In this document: piece after piece, positions 1 to 12,000 of the stretch | Numbering within the stretch: position 1 is the stretch's first letter | How the letters are laid out: each line of letters opens with the position of its first letter | NCBI RefSeq assembly: GCF_029227915.1 | Contig: NC_079884.1 | Location: 15,438,001 to 15,502,000 of the forward strand | Source: Hydractinia symbiolongicarpus | Taxonomy: Eukaryota > Cnidaria > Hydrozoa > Anthoathecata > Hydractiniidae | Length of the DNA: 64,000 nt | Direction of reading: 5' to 3' | Made by a program: the position numbers and the translations under genes | Notes under the pieces: generated by a model | The model's input: the letters and a program-made list of their open reading frames with translations, nothing else | What the model was told of the DNA's origin: nothing | The model's database searches: none

Positions 1-1067
1 CCCTGCATAATATACCACCACAACCCAATTTATTGTGAACCTTAGTTTAAACAGGATATCAGAAAAAAGGCCTTTCGAAGTGCTATATATTAACTGGGAA
101 AATAATACTTCAACTTAGTTATAGCAACAACTTTAGTAGCTAATATTAGTATTCAGCACTGGACACTATTTGTCATTGGACAAAGGCTCTTTAGAAATGT
201 GTTTACCCATACTTCTACATTGCTATGCCAAGTTCATAAAACACTCAGAAGTCTAGCTAGCCACATTCTCAGAGTAAAAAGCATTATAATCAAAAAACCA
301 TCTAAGAAATCGGTGGCTTGTTTCCTACCTAGGTATTTTCACTTTTAACCAAAATATAAAAAAGGGGATGAAGGTAGCCACAAATCACAAGTAATAAGGT
401 ATGTTAGCTAGAGCTAGATAGCTAAAACATCAAATTAACTACATTAAATCTGTATTTAGGTGAAACATGTCATAAAGATCCCACCAAACTTTAAAAATAC
501 CTAAAAATAAAACTGACTGCTTAAAAACAATCTATTCTTGTTGTAACGTATTCTGACAATCTTGTGGTAACCCTCAGTTAAAACTTGAAAAGTATAAGGT
601 TTTTGATTGGTTAATAAAAGTAAAGTAGCTTTATCAAACAACTGACACTTTTCAATCCATTCCAGGTGTCTGCATTCATAATGTAGAGGTAAAAAAACAG
701 GGTCCTCCTACGGCCAGTGTTTTATTTATTGTTTTTAAAAGGGAAGCTTGGGAATAATAAAATGCTAACATTTGTTACGATTGGAGTTTTGCAAAGTGCT
801 TCCTCTTATATAAAAATATGAAGTTTTTTTTACCTATGAATTTGAACAACAATAACTTTACTATCTCTTTTGCAAAAATCATAGTGTAGTGTGTGCAGCA
901 CAGAATCCTCAGTCATTTCTACTTAACTCAAATACTTGCAATCATGATAACATGGGAAAAGGTGAAAAGAATAGGATAGCACATTAGTTATGTTGTGAAA
1001 ACAGAGCCATACACTAAACACAATAGAGATGAAAAGAAATCCCCTCTTGCATTCGAATGGAGACTTA
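1..1067. other. Probable NUP214 intron sequence, no gene seen
   Basis: AT-rich sequence lying downstream of the last visible NUP214 exon in transcription order, so it is most likely intronic. I looked on the minus strand for the next propeller segment and found no convincing exon. No recognisable RNA gene or repeat was seen. Confidence 0.4.
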
Positions 1068-1999
1068 GGGGCTGTTCATATGAGAAATATTTCCGTGGAA
1101 AACAGGTAAATGTTTCAGCATGTCACTTCACTTTCTCTTCACATGGGAAGGTGGGAAAACTTTTCCCTGGGTGAGCAAATGTTTTTTCTCTTAATCTTTT
1201 TAACGTAGACGGCAAAGTTAAACATGTTTCGTCTGAATTATTTTGTTCTACAAAACTATTCAGCTGTTAAGCAATAACTTCCTCATATTCCTCATCACGT
1301 TCTTGATCCTGCTGTTCTTCAGGTGTGGTAAATTTTTTACGACTAACTTCAAATTCAAATGGAACAACATTAGGAGTGCTACCCCATATGTGTACCACCT
1401 TTATCGTAGTGTTCATAAACTAACTTTCCTGCACCACTTCGCTTCCCAGATACAACAGCTTTCAAAAAATGTAGTCAAATGTCCCTAATTTTTTTCATAA
1501 CACGTTTTCGGGCTTTTGTGATAAGATCTTTTGATATTTTAATTTAATTTTTAATAGATTTTTGCTCTTCTGCTGATAAGTCCTCCATGTTAGCTAGCAT
1601 CTCTTTAGCAGCTATATAGGACCAAAACTCTCATATTTTCTTACCATGGCCAAACGCACAGTTTTACACTGCATATATTTATCTGCATCAAACCTTTGAA
1701 TACCAACTCTGATTTATATGCACTTAAACTATCTATGAAAAAATTCGATCATTTCTTCATGCCAACTAGCAAATATTTTCAACATTTCGCTGACTCAGCA
1801 TTAATTTATCCCGGCTTCCGAGAAAACTCTCATCCATATGGCCGAGATCATGATCATGCACACCAGAGATCTCGGTAGGCGGGTAAATATTTTTTCTCAT
1901 ATGAATGCAATTAAATTTTTAAAGTTGAGATCTCAGGCTACAATTATGCTCAAACAAATACCCGGTTCTCAAGAAAATATTTCTCATCTGAACAGCTCC
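1068..1999 (-). mobile_element. Degraded PIF/Harbinger-type DNA transposon with TTA target-site duplication
   Basis: The ends are inverted repeats of about 27 bp. The left end begins GGGGCTGTTCATATGAG and the right end, read inward, begins GGAGCTGTTCAGATGAG, with about 24 of 27 positions matching. TTA flanks both sides (1065-1067 and 2000-2002). A 3-bp TTA-type duplication and GG-starting termini are typical of PIF/Harbinger. On the minus strand between about 1700 and 1260 there is broken coding sequence (peptides such as KLVYEHYDKGGTHMG and PFEFEVSRKKFTTPEEQ) interrupted by stops. It resembles the Myb/SANT- or MADF-like second protein of Harbinger elements. No transposase is visible, so this is a deleted, non-autonomous copy. 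It lies in a NUP214 intron. Confidence 0.72.
1262..1700 (-). pseudogene. Broken Myb/SANT- or MADF-like transposon protein inside the Harbinger element
   Basis: The minus strand shows coding-like stretches in shifting frames: YMQCKTVRLAMV, EMLANMEDLSAEEQKS, then VVSGKRSGAGKLVYEHY and an acidic tail ending EEYEEVIA before a stop. Stops and frameshifts interrupt it several times. The composition and the 'SGAGKLVYEHY' block resemble DNA-binding accessory proteins carried by Harbinger-type elements. The exact family is uncertain. No functional product is expected. Confidence 0.45.
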
Positions 2000-2535
2000 T
2001 TAGTTCCTCGCCCCCCTCCCCCATGTGGCAAAAATATTACCTTGAGAAGAGGCAATTTCCTTTTCTGAAATTTAGAAAGTAATATACTTGTTTTGAAAAT
2101 TTGATAAGTGTAATGCTTTACACACGGGAATCAATTTTGAAGGCTCAAGCATGCAAAACGAACCATTTGCTGTATTTAAAGAGTATACTGAAACAAAAAT
2201 TAACATTCTATACTTGTGTTGTAACCATGGTAACAATGGGTGGTTCAGCAACATTTTCAAGATCATGATACACCACAAAAAATAAGTAAGATGATATCCA
2301 ATATAAACCACCAACTAAGAAAAAAATTAAAAATATATCAATATAACAAAAGATTGGAAGCAGTGGTTAAAAAACTCTTTCATCACTAAGGCAACAGCTG
2401 TCAAGTACAAATGGTAAAACTGTTTTTAAATTCTGCCTTCATAATAAAGCAAACAAAGAAATTATAGCGAGAAGCAATGTTCAATATTAACTTCACATTT
2501 TTTACACTCATATAAACACAAGATTTGTTTCCTAC

Positions 2536-5500
2536 CTGATTTCATATCTATTTCTGGAGGTGGAGTAACTTTCTTTTGTACCTGAAGAGTCTGTAATGAA
2601 AGATAAATTCCTAGAATTTACATACTACATGATATTGCTAACATTTAGCCTCGGAGAAAAAAGCAAAATTTAACTGAAATTACTGATAACAAATTTATGT
2701 TGAGAAAATACAAACAAACAGAAAATACAGCACTAGTAACAATAGAACTAGCCCAAAGGCCTTTTTACTTGTAGAGGCTACACCTTCTAAAAACACTTTA
2801 CAATGTGCTTTTACTAAAAGTAGGAATCAGCAGTAACTAGCAGTATTTTGAAGTAACGCAACTACCGCTTCGAATGCGAAACATTTTATAATGTACACAA
2901 CAGTTCATGACCCTTTTTTTCTGAAATGTTTATGTCTGGTGTGACTCGGGCTTTATGCAACAGTTGAGACAGAAGGCTTTTAAAACCACACGTGAGAATT
3001 AACAAAAACAAAATTAATATTTTAAATAACGAACTAATATCAGAATTGTAAACAAAATATAACGAAAAATACTATACAGAGAGTCTAACACATGACATTG
3101 TTTTTCTTGTGGTAGACGTTAAAGTTCGAATGAATTGAATGAATTAATAAACTGCATAGTTTGAAGTCATGGAGCGTGAGAGATATCTCTACTGCCATTG
3201 TATCCACTGTTGAGCAATCCATATCAAATTTTAGTTTATTTTCACACACTTCCTTCAACGATCCCTATTCTGCTTAACCAGATTACGTATTTGACCGTAG
3301 GATTTTCATTTTGCAATTTGTGTATTGTAAACTAAATAAAACGCTATACGGAGGAGGGTCCAAAACAAGACATTTTTTTCTTTTGGTAGACAAAGTAAAG
3401 TTCGAATGAGTTAATAAATGTTGAAGAGAAACATTGTGGCATCCGGCAGAAAATATACGTTTGTTTTTCTGTTCAAGTAAAAAAAATTATGCTTTCATTT
3501 TTTCCTTGAAACGTGTCACGTTTTATTTCAAAGAACGAACTTTAATCCTTAAAACACTATTTTTGTTCTGTTCTTTTTTGTTTTTATTATTGCCTTCAGG
3601 TAAAATAAAGAAATAAATAACTTAAGTTGGTTAATTATTGCAAATTTTCGCGAATTTTATTCATATTTTTGAAAATTAATCTTCGTGGAATCCATTTATT
3701 GGACCTCGTGAAAACAACTTAAAAGTAAATAGTTAGCAAGTATCAGGAAAAAGCCCTGGGAACTAGGTGCCCTTTTATTTATCATATTTGGTAGTTTTAA
3801 GGTCATGAAGTGTTGTATAAAAATCAAAAGACCTTTGCGCCGCTGTTGCTGCCTTATCTGGAATAAATTAATAAAAGCTGCTGGTTCTCTTGTGGTTACT
3901 TAAAAAAACAGCTGGTTCTCTGGTGGTTACTTCATAATACTAGTGGTTCTCTGGTGGTTACTCCGAAATACTGCTGGTTCCTACTTTTAGTATCTACGTT
4001 TACAATGTGCGATCTAAATTAAACGTTTAAAAACATTACAAAAACCTGCCAACAGATAAATTAAAAAACAACACACCTACACTAAAAGTATGACACACCA
4101 ACACAAAAAATAAATAAAATAAAGAGACCTGTGCACCCACCACGACGCTTTAACCTAGAAGTAACGCTAGACCACAAAGAAATGACTTTTTACAGTAACA
4201 AGTTAGTTTATATCTATTCATACCTTATCATATTGTATCAAGTTTCCTTGTTTATCCCCAACCACTATTTGTTTACCCTTTGGACTCCAACAAACTAAAA
4301 AAGATATAGTTTACAGAATTGCACAAACAACTGCAACAAATGAGCCAGACCTTTGAATTTACATAAAACTAATTTCTGTAGGTATAAAAACGTATCGCAC
4401 AATTTTAATTGAACTTTGTAACTGCTCATAGATAAACAAGAATTGAACAATAAATTAAGTGATCTGATGCGCGAATTTAAAATAAATTGTTTGAGGATTT
4501 TATAAATCATTTATTAACTGAAAATGGTTTGATAATCCACTTCCTTGATATGGAGGAAAACTTCATGCCATCATAAATTTAGATGGCAGATGAGAACTAC
4601 AACATGGTCAAAACAGTGGTTAAACAACAATAAGAAGCGAACCGCTTGTAACAGGGGTGGTTGGTGTCAATGAAGATGCAATAGCCAGTTGATTGTTTGC
4701 ATCTAATTCTATCATTAAAACATGTCCATTTGATAACACAAGTGCTGATAGTGTAGGAAGTTCGGGATGGCATTGTACTTCGTTAACACAAATATCTAAA
4801 AAAAAAAGCATTATTTACCTTTTAAATAGAGTTTAATGAAAGTCCTGGTACCTTAAACCAGGGATAAATGTCTGTAATTAATTGACTATTTTTATTAGTT
4901 CACAGTTTAGGTTGGTTCTTTAATCGGTTGATATTTTTTTTTGACAGAAGACAAAGTATCTTATTGGGAACTAACTTGTTGTAAATTTTAACTTATAGCA
5001 GAATTTCATCTAAAAGTAATGAACAAGAAAATCATGATATCTATAAATCAACAATGTGTGTTGTTTTTGATGGGTTGATTTACAGCACTGGCATACATCA
5101 GAAAAAGAAAGAAAAAACTAAGAAAAGAAACATACCAGATGCATTGACAAGTGTTAGTGATGTAAAAACGGCATCATTCTTGTTCTAAGAATTAAAAGGT
5201 ATAGTAGTTAAAATTAAAATATTCTCATAAAGTTAAATTTTTATGATATAAGGCCAGGGAATTCTTGCATAAATGTTGATTTTATACACAACTAAGCATA
5301 TTTATTTTTTAACTGTTTGTTCATTTGCATCTTCAATGAGTTTGAACCTGGTTACAAAGTATGTGGATCTAAAAGTAAATGAATCATATATAATCGATTT
5401 AAAAAATGTTAAATATCTATCTATTTAACATTATCACCTAGGTCTATTTCTCTGCATTCTTTAAAGGTCCTGGAACATATAACATGAAAATCTCCCCTTT

Positions 5501-8500
5501 AAAAGTAATCATCTATATTATAATACCTGTACACTATAAACTATAAAAGGTTTTGGCATTACTCTGTTGGTGTGAAAATAATTTTATTTTTATTTTTTAT
5601 GCTTGTCAGCCATGTGTTTACAAACAATTTCTTTTTCAATAAACTTAATGACTGCAGAAAGTCCATACGTGTGTTAGGTCAGCAGAGACCTAGGAAATGT
5701 AAAGTAATTCTTCAAGGCTAACAAGCTTTAAGATCAAATTGAATATTTTATAAACCAGAATAGTCACTTTGGATTTGGTCATAGTATGTTGCAAGAAGGT
5801 AGTATCCTACATGTGCTAGGGAGATAGCAATTGGATCAATAGCGCAGTTGGTTTAATGTATAAATTTATTTTCTTTTTCTACAGCATGTTAGGATATATT
5901 TCAGATATTTTAATTCCAGTTCAAGGAACCCTTTAATTTTTAAACAACAAGATATAAAGTTGACGTGTTTTAATTTTTTATTGTTTGTAACTTGAAATGT
6001 ATGTAACACTGTTTTCACGAATAAACAAACTTTGCATTGGGATTTTAAAGCTAACAGGCAAAACAGAAAATCAACTTACTTTAACACCAAAATAAGATTT
6101 ATTTTCTCACTCACCGAATTTTTCACAATAGCAACATCTACAGCACCAAGTTTCAGTTCTCCACCATCTTGATACACAATAAAAATGATAGAGTCATCAG
6201 AATTCAAACTGATATATTGAATGCTGAACCCAACAGCAATAGTATCATGCGCAAAGTTGTTCACTATAGAGATTTGAAATAAAACACATCACATTCCAGT
6301 TTAATACTAAACTTAGTTTGTCTCTTCAATCTAGCAGTGAAATCAATGCAGATGTCTTTCATTTAATGTCTTTTTTTCATGGAAGTATGTGTCCTCCATT
6401 TGTAATGGGTGATTTTCAAACTTCAATATCAGAAACTGAACCTCTTAACTCACTGACAACAAATATTTTCCTTTTTTCTCTTCTAAAGCTAACCTAAATC
6501 TGATCTCTAATGCTGTATGTATCACTCATTTTTATGTATGATGCATAAGGCCAGAGCAAACCAATCAAATATTTCATCAAACATTGAGATTTTCTCTTTT
6601 CTCAATTTCTTTCAATTTTTCCAAAAGGAAGAAAAATTACAACTTTGCCTGTGTATATCCTGAATTAATTATGGCTGTACAGTTGCAGAATATCTTGATA
6701 CAAACTCATGCCAGATAAAATTATTACCTATTTTACCAGTGTTTCTTATGTTATATCATATCATATGCAACCAATTTATTACCAACACTTGGTAATAAAT
6801 TGGTAGCATACAGAAAAAAAGTAATTTTAGTGATCTCACTTAGATTAATAACAACACTATTTGTCAGAAAGTTTTTTTTTATTTATACTGCTGACAGTAT
6901 AAAAAACATTTTCCCTAAACTATTCGTTCATGTCCTAAAATTCTGTTAGCTGTTCAAACAGATAGATTTTTCGGTCGATGTGTTATGTATATGAATTTCC
7001 TTTGTTATTTCCTTAAAACATTGGCCTTTAGGAACATAAAGAGGTTTTGTTTAATTTTCTAATTTTCTAACTTTTTTATATATTTTTCTCACAATAGATT
7101 TTTGTTTGTTTTGAAAGAAATCTCATTAGCATTATGCTGCAGTTACTGTCAAAAGAAAAATTTACACAGCTTGTGTTACAATTTAAAAAAAAAACGAAAA
7201 TGCTATCAGAAGTTAGAACTTTCGGGGTGGGGCGCTATGGAAAACGGACTTTATTTTTACTTTATGCACCGTATTTGGTTTAATTAACGGTTCTCTTAAA
7301 CAGTAATGCCAATTCTTTTTGTATAATTTCACAAGTGAGTAGCACTAAAGCTATATATTTAAAGAGGAATTATTGAAGCCAAATATTTTTTGACAAACTA
7401 ATTATTTGAAAACTTTTTCTAGTTTTTAAAAAGGGTTAGTGCCACCTATTTGGTATTAGCTTTATGGTGCCTTGATGGGTATGTATAGGGGTATAAAGCG
7501 CATGGGGTCCATAATTCATAGAGTTACACATACAACATAAAACTTGGCACATTTGCAGTAAGAGAAAAAAGCAAAAAATTAGCATAATTATTTTCTTGCT
7601 AGCATCAGCAGTCTTGTAATCGGGGAAAATACCATTAACTATCAAAACCATATTTGAGAACGTTCTGGGCAATATTCAGAAATTCTGTTAGTAAAGCAAT
7701 TGATGCATAAAATGTTAGACTTTCTTGCACATAAAATAAGTGCTGGCAAAAGTTTCTGGTTGGTGGCTTTGTTTCGAATGGGGGCTTTGTGGTAGAGCAT
7801 TCACCTCCAGTGCAGAAGGTCTCAGGTTCAAACCTGGCATGAGTCGTGCAAGAGCTTATAAAAAGGTGAATTGATCCCTTCTGCTTAACATTCAGCCAAG
7901 AATAAAATTCATATATTAGAGGCAGTTGTCCAGTTAAATGACTGTTGCACAACTTCGACAGCTCAAATGGGAGCTTTAAATGACCAGGGCGCTCAATGAT
8001 AACAGTACCATTAGGAACTAAACAAACTATATTCTTGGTAAATAACAGTAAATAATAATAATAAATCCTGGAAAACCCAGTACATTTTTTATTTATCAGA
8101 TTATAATCAGGAAAATCTGGGGAAACAGGTTCAACAGTTGACAAAATGTCTGAATTAAAAACATAAACACTTTGTGAAAGTTTCATGCTCATATGATTAG
8201 ATCAGAATTTGCGGCTTTTACCATTTTAGAGGGGTTTAATAATGGTGGTTTTGAGCAATGTCTAATAGGTGGACATCAGTGACAAATGGAGTGAGAATTG
8301 TTGGAAAAGATGCCAATTACAAAAACAATAATAGTAACAAAGTTTCATAATAATTGAGCAAGTAATTCCAAATTTGCCATAGCACATTATGCATGCATTT
8401 TGGTATGGTGATCAAATAGGGTAGAACAAATTCCCTTTGGGTTTGCAAACACTTACCAGCAGCATTAACAGTGATATCACTAGCTGAAACTTGTTCAATT

Positions 8501-10243
8501 GTTTCCAAAGCAACTACTTTAATTTCTATAAAAAAAATTATAACATATCCATGTCTTGCCATGAATGTATATTATTATGAAATAAAGAGAATTTTAAACA
8601 ACTTTTTGTTGTTGAAAGGATATTAAGCATAAACATTGGCTTCAGGGGCACAAAATGGCACTGGCTAAACAGTAAAAAAAAATTAGACAACAGACCCTCT
8701 ATAGATGGCCTTAAATTGCTGTAATTTTTTTTTCTTTGCTTTAATCATATTCTTTCATTTCAAAATATAAAAATGACACAGCAAGTTTTAATATTTGCAA
8801 AACATCACACTTACACATACGAAAAACCAGTTAGCTTGAAAAAATCAGACTAAATGGTATAACTTTTGACCTCAGGCTTTTGCATTTCATAGTACATCGC
8901 TAGCACTTAATTTACAAGTTATTTTTGTAACAATTTTGGTTTAATATAAAATTGTAAAATACCTGTATGGGAAACAGCAAAGATTAAGCCATATTTGTTG
9001 GATACTGCAATATAGTTAACTCTACCATGGATATCTTGCAAGGAATAACCAAGAGATAACTTGCAAAGTTGTTGAAAATGATACTCCTAAATACAATGTG
9101 AATATATGCATATAAATGGACAGTTGAATTCCTGTGTTGTATATAATTATGCAAGATAAAACTAAGGGGAGAGAATTACAAAGTACGAGAGTGATAACCA
9201 CTAAACTATGGCACCACTAAACTACGGCACCATAAAACTACGGCGCCAGTGTAACTACACGCTATTCTAATATAGTCCGGTCAAAAACATACACTTCTAA
9301 CCCATGCTAGCATGTAAAGTGAACGTTACCGTTCCGAAACCGCCCGCACTTTTCCGAAATCGCCCGAACTCACACGGAGCATTCCCGAAATGCAATTTCT
9401 TGTAACATACCAGGTGACAATTGGAAGTAGGCGCTTGAAGAAAAAGGAGTTTATAAAGTTTATATAAGTTATTTATCAAGTAAATCTTATCAAAAACCAT
9501 CAAAAACAGTTTTTTAGGAGCTTGCTACCATATATAGTAAGTTTATTTTAATTTTTATAGTTTTTTGAATCATTGGTGGTTATTCTTTGATTGTTTTTCT
9601 TTTTCTTTCGGGCATTGTTTGGGTCCATGTGGGTTTTTTCGGGCTAATACTTAAATTTTTTTCAAATAGCCAAACTCGAAAAAGCCCCCCCTTTTTTTTG
9701 GCACCCTTGTCATCATAATGAGTTGAAAACACTGCAACAAATCAAGTTTGTTTTACCTCTTCTAGTGCATTGGTTATGCTTTATATTTCTGTTTTATTAT
9801 TTACATTTAAAGTTTCTAAAATCAGAAACGGTTTCTGTTTTAACACAATTTACAAAATTGGAAACTATAACTATATATATAGTTATATACTTCCATTTTT
9901 TAATGCTAACTAAAATTTATGTATTTTACGTAAGCAGGTAGGGGAAGAGAAAAAGCAGGGGCGAGTTGCGTATGGAGAATTTATCAAGGCGAAAATCATC
10001 TGTATTCAGAATTGGGATTTGGTCTTTAAAGTAGTGCATTAAAAATGACCCGCCAAATTTTGTTAAAATGGTCAACCTGGATCTAACAATATCCTTATAA
10101 TAATAACAAAAAAATCATACGATTATTTCAAGGTAGAGTCTCGGCTACAGTAAATTTTAACACTCAGAAAGCTGTTAAAAAATGAGAAATTTTAAAAACG
10201 AAAGTACCGTCACGTCTCTTTCGTCCATCACTTGGGACGCCAT
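2536..10243 (-). CDS. NUP214: Nuclear pore protein NUP214, N-terminal part (8 exons, continues beyond left edge)
   Basis: Cytoplasmic-face nucleoporin of mRNA export. The part seen is the start of its N-terminal beta-propeller, which in the family binds the helicase DDX19/Dbp5. Exons (minus strand, 5' to 3'): 10243-10208, 9086-8963, 8525-8457, 6263-6115, 5184-5136, 4795-4643, 4294-4224, 2581-2536. All junctions are GT-AG and phases agree throughout, giving about 232 residues from an ATG in MASQVMDERDVT. Landmarks match the human protein as I remember it: AVSNKYGLIFA in exon 2, VCWSPKGKQIVVG in exon 7 and VQKKVTPPP in exon 8. The donor of exon 6 (GTTCGC) is weak but is the one that keeps frame with exon 7. 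I found no further exon below 2536, so the rest of the propeller and the FG-repeat tail lie outside the window. The introns are full of repeats. Confidence 0.88.
3067..3425. repeat. Direct duplication of a roughly 90-bp segment in a NUP214 intron
   Basis: The segments at about 3067-3160 and 3342-3425 share the order CTATAC, GACATT, a T-run with GGTAGAC, then AAAGTTCGAATGA and TTAATAAA. Similarity is clear but imperfect, so this is an old duplication or two copies of a dispersed repeat. Confidence 0.5.
3880..3981 (+). repeat. Tandem repeat, unit about 31 bp, just over 3 copies
   Basis: The unit contains GCTGGTTCTCTGGTGGTTAC followed by a variable AT-rich spacer. Three units plus the first bases of a fourth are present in the NUP214 intron between exons 7 and 8. 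Confidence 0.75.
6764..6810. repeat. Near-perfect hairpin in NUP214 intron 3
   Basis: The arms 6771-6785 and 6789-6803 are a perfect 15-bp inverted repeat (CCAATTTATTACCAA) with a 3-nt CAC loop. Pairing continues outward with one mismatch (ATATGCA against GTATGCT). It could be a tiny foldback element or a structured intronic RNA; nothing else indicates function. Confidence 0.7.
7781..8066 (+). mobile_element. tRNA-derived SINE
   Basis: The head has an RNA polymerase III box A (TGGTAGAGCATTC, from 7790) and a box B (GGTTCAAACCTGG, 7825-7837) at tRNA-like spacing. A non-tRNA body and an AATAATAATAATAA tail (about 8053-8066) follow. A second, diverged copy with the same head and adjoining block (CTTGTGGTAGAGC...TATAAAA-GTGAAT...CTTTCTGCTT) lies at 48590-48700, which supports a dispersed family. 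It sits in NUP214 intron 3, opposite to the gene. Confidence 0.75.
9198..9259 (+). repeat. Short tandem repeat, unit about 16 bp, 4 copies
   Basis: Imperfect copies of CCACTAAACTACGGCA in NUP214 intron 1. Confidence 0.75.
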
Positions 10244-11075
10244 CTTGATCAACTCGGCACTTTCACGCTCTCCTTCCCAGTTTTCGGGTTAAAATATAAA
10301 CATATAAAATATAATCGTACACATCTATCTAGCCACTTCTTTATTTAAGCTACATCAATATATGCAGATATTTGTCAAAAAGCCTGTGGAAAATCCACTC
10401 TAAAGCCGAATCTCCACTGGACGATATTTGCGGCGATTTTTGTAATAAAAATTAAAAACCAATTCAAATTTGTATAACCATTGCTTTCATCGTATAGATC
10501 TTGAAAAAAACCATAGTTGATTGTCTATCGACTATGATAAAACGCTGACTAAGAAAATGTATAAGGATCACATGCTTTCAACTAACAGTAGTATCAAAGA
10601 TATTGGGTTTGCTTTTTGATGGCGTCATACCAACCCGTCTAGTTCGAAACAGATTGGAGAGTTTGGAAAACATACCTAATTTTGCGAGGAAAAATCAACT
10701 TAGGTAGGCGAAACAAATTAACAAAGATTCGTCATTTGAATTGATGTCACCAATGACCCGTCGATGCGCAAAGATTTTTTTTCGCAATTTTTTTAGCTGT
10801 TACCTATATTGTGAAGAGCTTGAAACGCTGAACGAAATAATATATACGATCGGGCCGTTTTAGTCACCGGTTAGGGAGATATAAGAGTTTAAACATTATG
10901 CTGACGTCAGCAATGTCCCATCAATGTAAAAAATGTTGTTTTAGAAATGATCAGTCTGGGCACGAGTAAAGCTCTTGTAGGGACAAAGTTTATTTGAATC
11001 GATAGCCCGGTTCAGTTTCTTGGAAACTTTCTTACAAAGAGTCAGAGGTGTCATTCGGAAAAAGACAGAAATATG
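10244..11075. other. Intergenic region upstream of NUP214
   Basis: This should hold the NUP214 promoter, but no TATA box or other convincing signal is visible. A perfect 12-bp palindrome GCTGACGTCAGC (about 10900-10911, CRE-like core) recurs at about 44693-44704. It could be a regulatory site or part of a dispersed repeat. Confidence 0.35.
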
Positions 11076-11150
11076 CAACCTCGTTCCAAGGGCATTTTGG
11101 ACACTCCGTAATAACGGCTCAGGGGTCACAAGACCCTGTGGACGAGGTTA
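11076..11150. mobile_element. CAACCTCG-type MITE with 9-bp target-site duplication
   Basis: A 75-bp palindromic element: left end CAACCTCGTTCCAAGGGC, right end CCCTGTGGACGAGGTTA. The flanks repeat AGAAATATG directly on both sides (11067-11075 and 11151-11159), so the insertion boundaries are visible. Related copies lie at 29508-29612, 54932-55012 and 55267-55365. The 9-bp duplication would fit a Mutator-like or similar transposase, but that is inference. Confidence 0.7.
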
Positions 11151-11432
11151 AGAAATATGTACCCTTCTGTTGTTTCTTTTCTAATTTTTGCTTTGTATGC
11201 TAACGTTTAACGTCTAAATAACGGGATGGAATGGTGCTACTAGTCCTTTCTATGGTTTATTTACTTTATTAAAACGCTTCACTGTTCGGACGCAGCACAC
11301 ATCGATAAACAACATAAATTCAACTCCGACCTTCAACACTTAATCCTCACACAGTTGCTGATCACCATTAACCATGGTCAACAAAGATTGATCCCGTAGC
11401 TAAATGTAGGCCAGGATGATGATTCGTTCCAT

Positions 11433-11632
11433 GAACGGATGGTCGAGCGGTCTAAGGCGTCAGCCCTGTTATATCGTTCATTTTATTTTCACTTTCTCGA
11501 TGCCGAATACGAGCATCGTATATATACAAATTCAAAGTACAGCTCATGTGTCTATACATAACAAGCCCTAAAAAAGCCGTCACCTGCAACCGGGAAGTTT
11601 AAAGTGCGTGGGTTCGGATGTCACTCTGTCCG
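11433..11632 (+). pseudogene. Split tRNA-Leu-like relic
   Basis: The 5' half, GAACGGATGGTCGAGCGGTC followed by TAAGGCG, is a close match to a leucine-type tRNA acceptor and D arm (box A). The 3' half at about 11605-11632 (GTGCGTGGGTTCGGATGTC, then ACTCTGTCC) looks like a decayed T arm and acceptor strand. Six of seven acceptor pairs form between the two ends. About 130 bp of unrelated AT-rich DNA separates the halves where the anticodon and variable arms should be. It is a broken tRNA gene or a tRNA-Leu-headed SINE remnant, not a working tRNA. Confidence 0.5.
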
Positions 11633-12000
11633 ACAAAGTATTTAACATTTCGAAAGAACTCATCGATGCACCACATAAATTCAACTCAGACTTTCAACAC
11701 TTTATCAAAATACTTTTATCCTCATCAGGGGGAATAATTCCTGCATGGATTAAATTTTGCGGAATTTGCAGCTTCATTCATAACTTTTAAAATTTAGTGA
11801 AAATATGTTTTTTAGGTCATCTTCTGGATGTGCAAATGTGTTTTCAATCATTTTGGTTTTAAAACAAGCACAATGTTGCAGTAAATGGCTACACAATGCA
11901 AACTTCATTTTCAGGGCACATGGTCCTGAAAAACAATAATTGTAACCTCAAGCCCTAAATGCTTATAACATGCTTACCGAAAAACTAGTTTTAAAGGTAG

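Noticed and set aside
7635-8192. 185-codon minus-strand open frame
   Set aside because: It covers a SINE on the other strand and its phase does not fit NUP214; exon 3 joins exon 4 (6263) perfectly without it.
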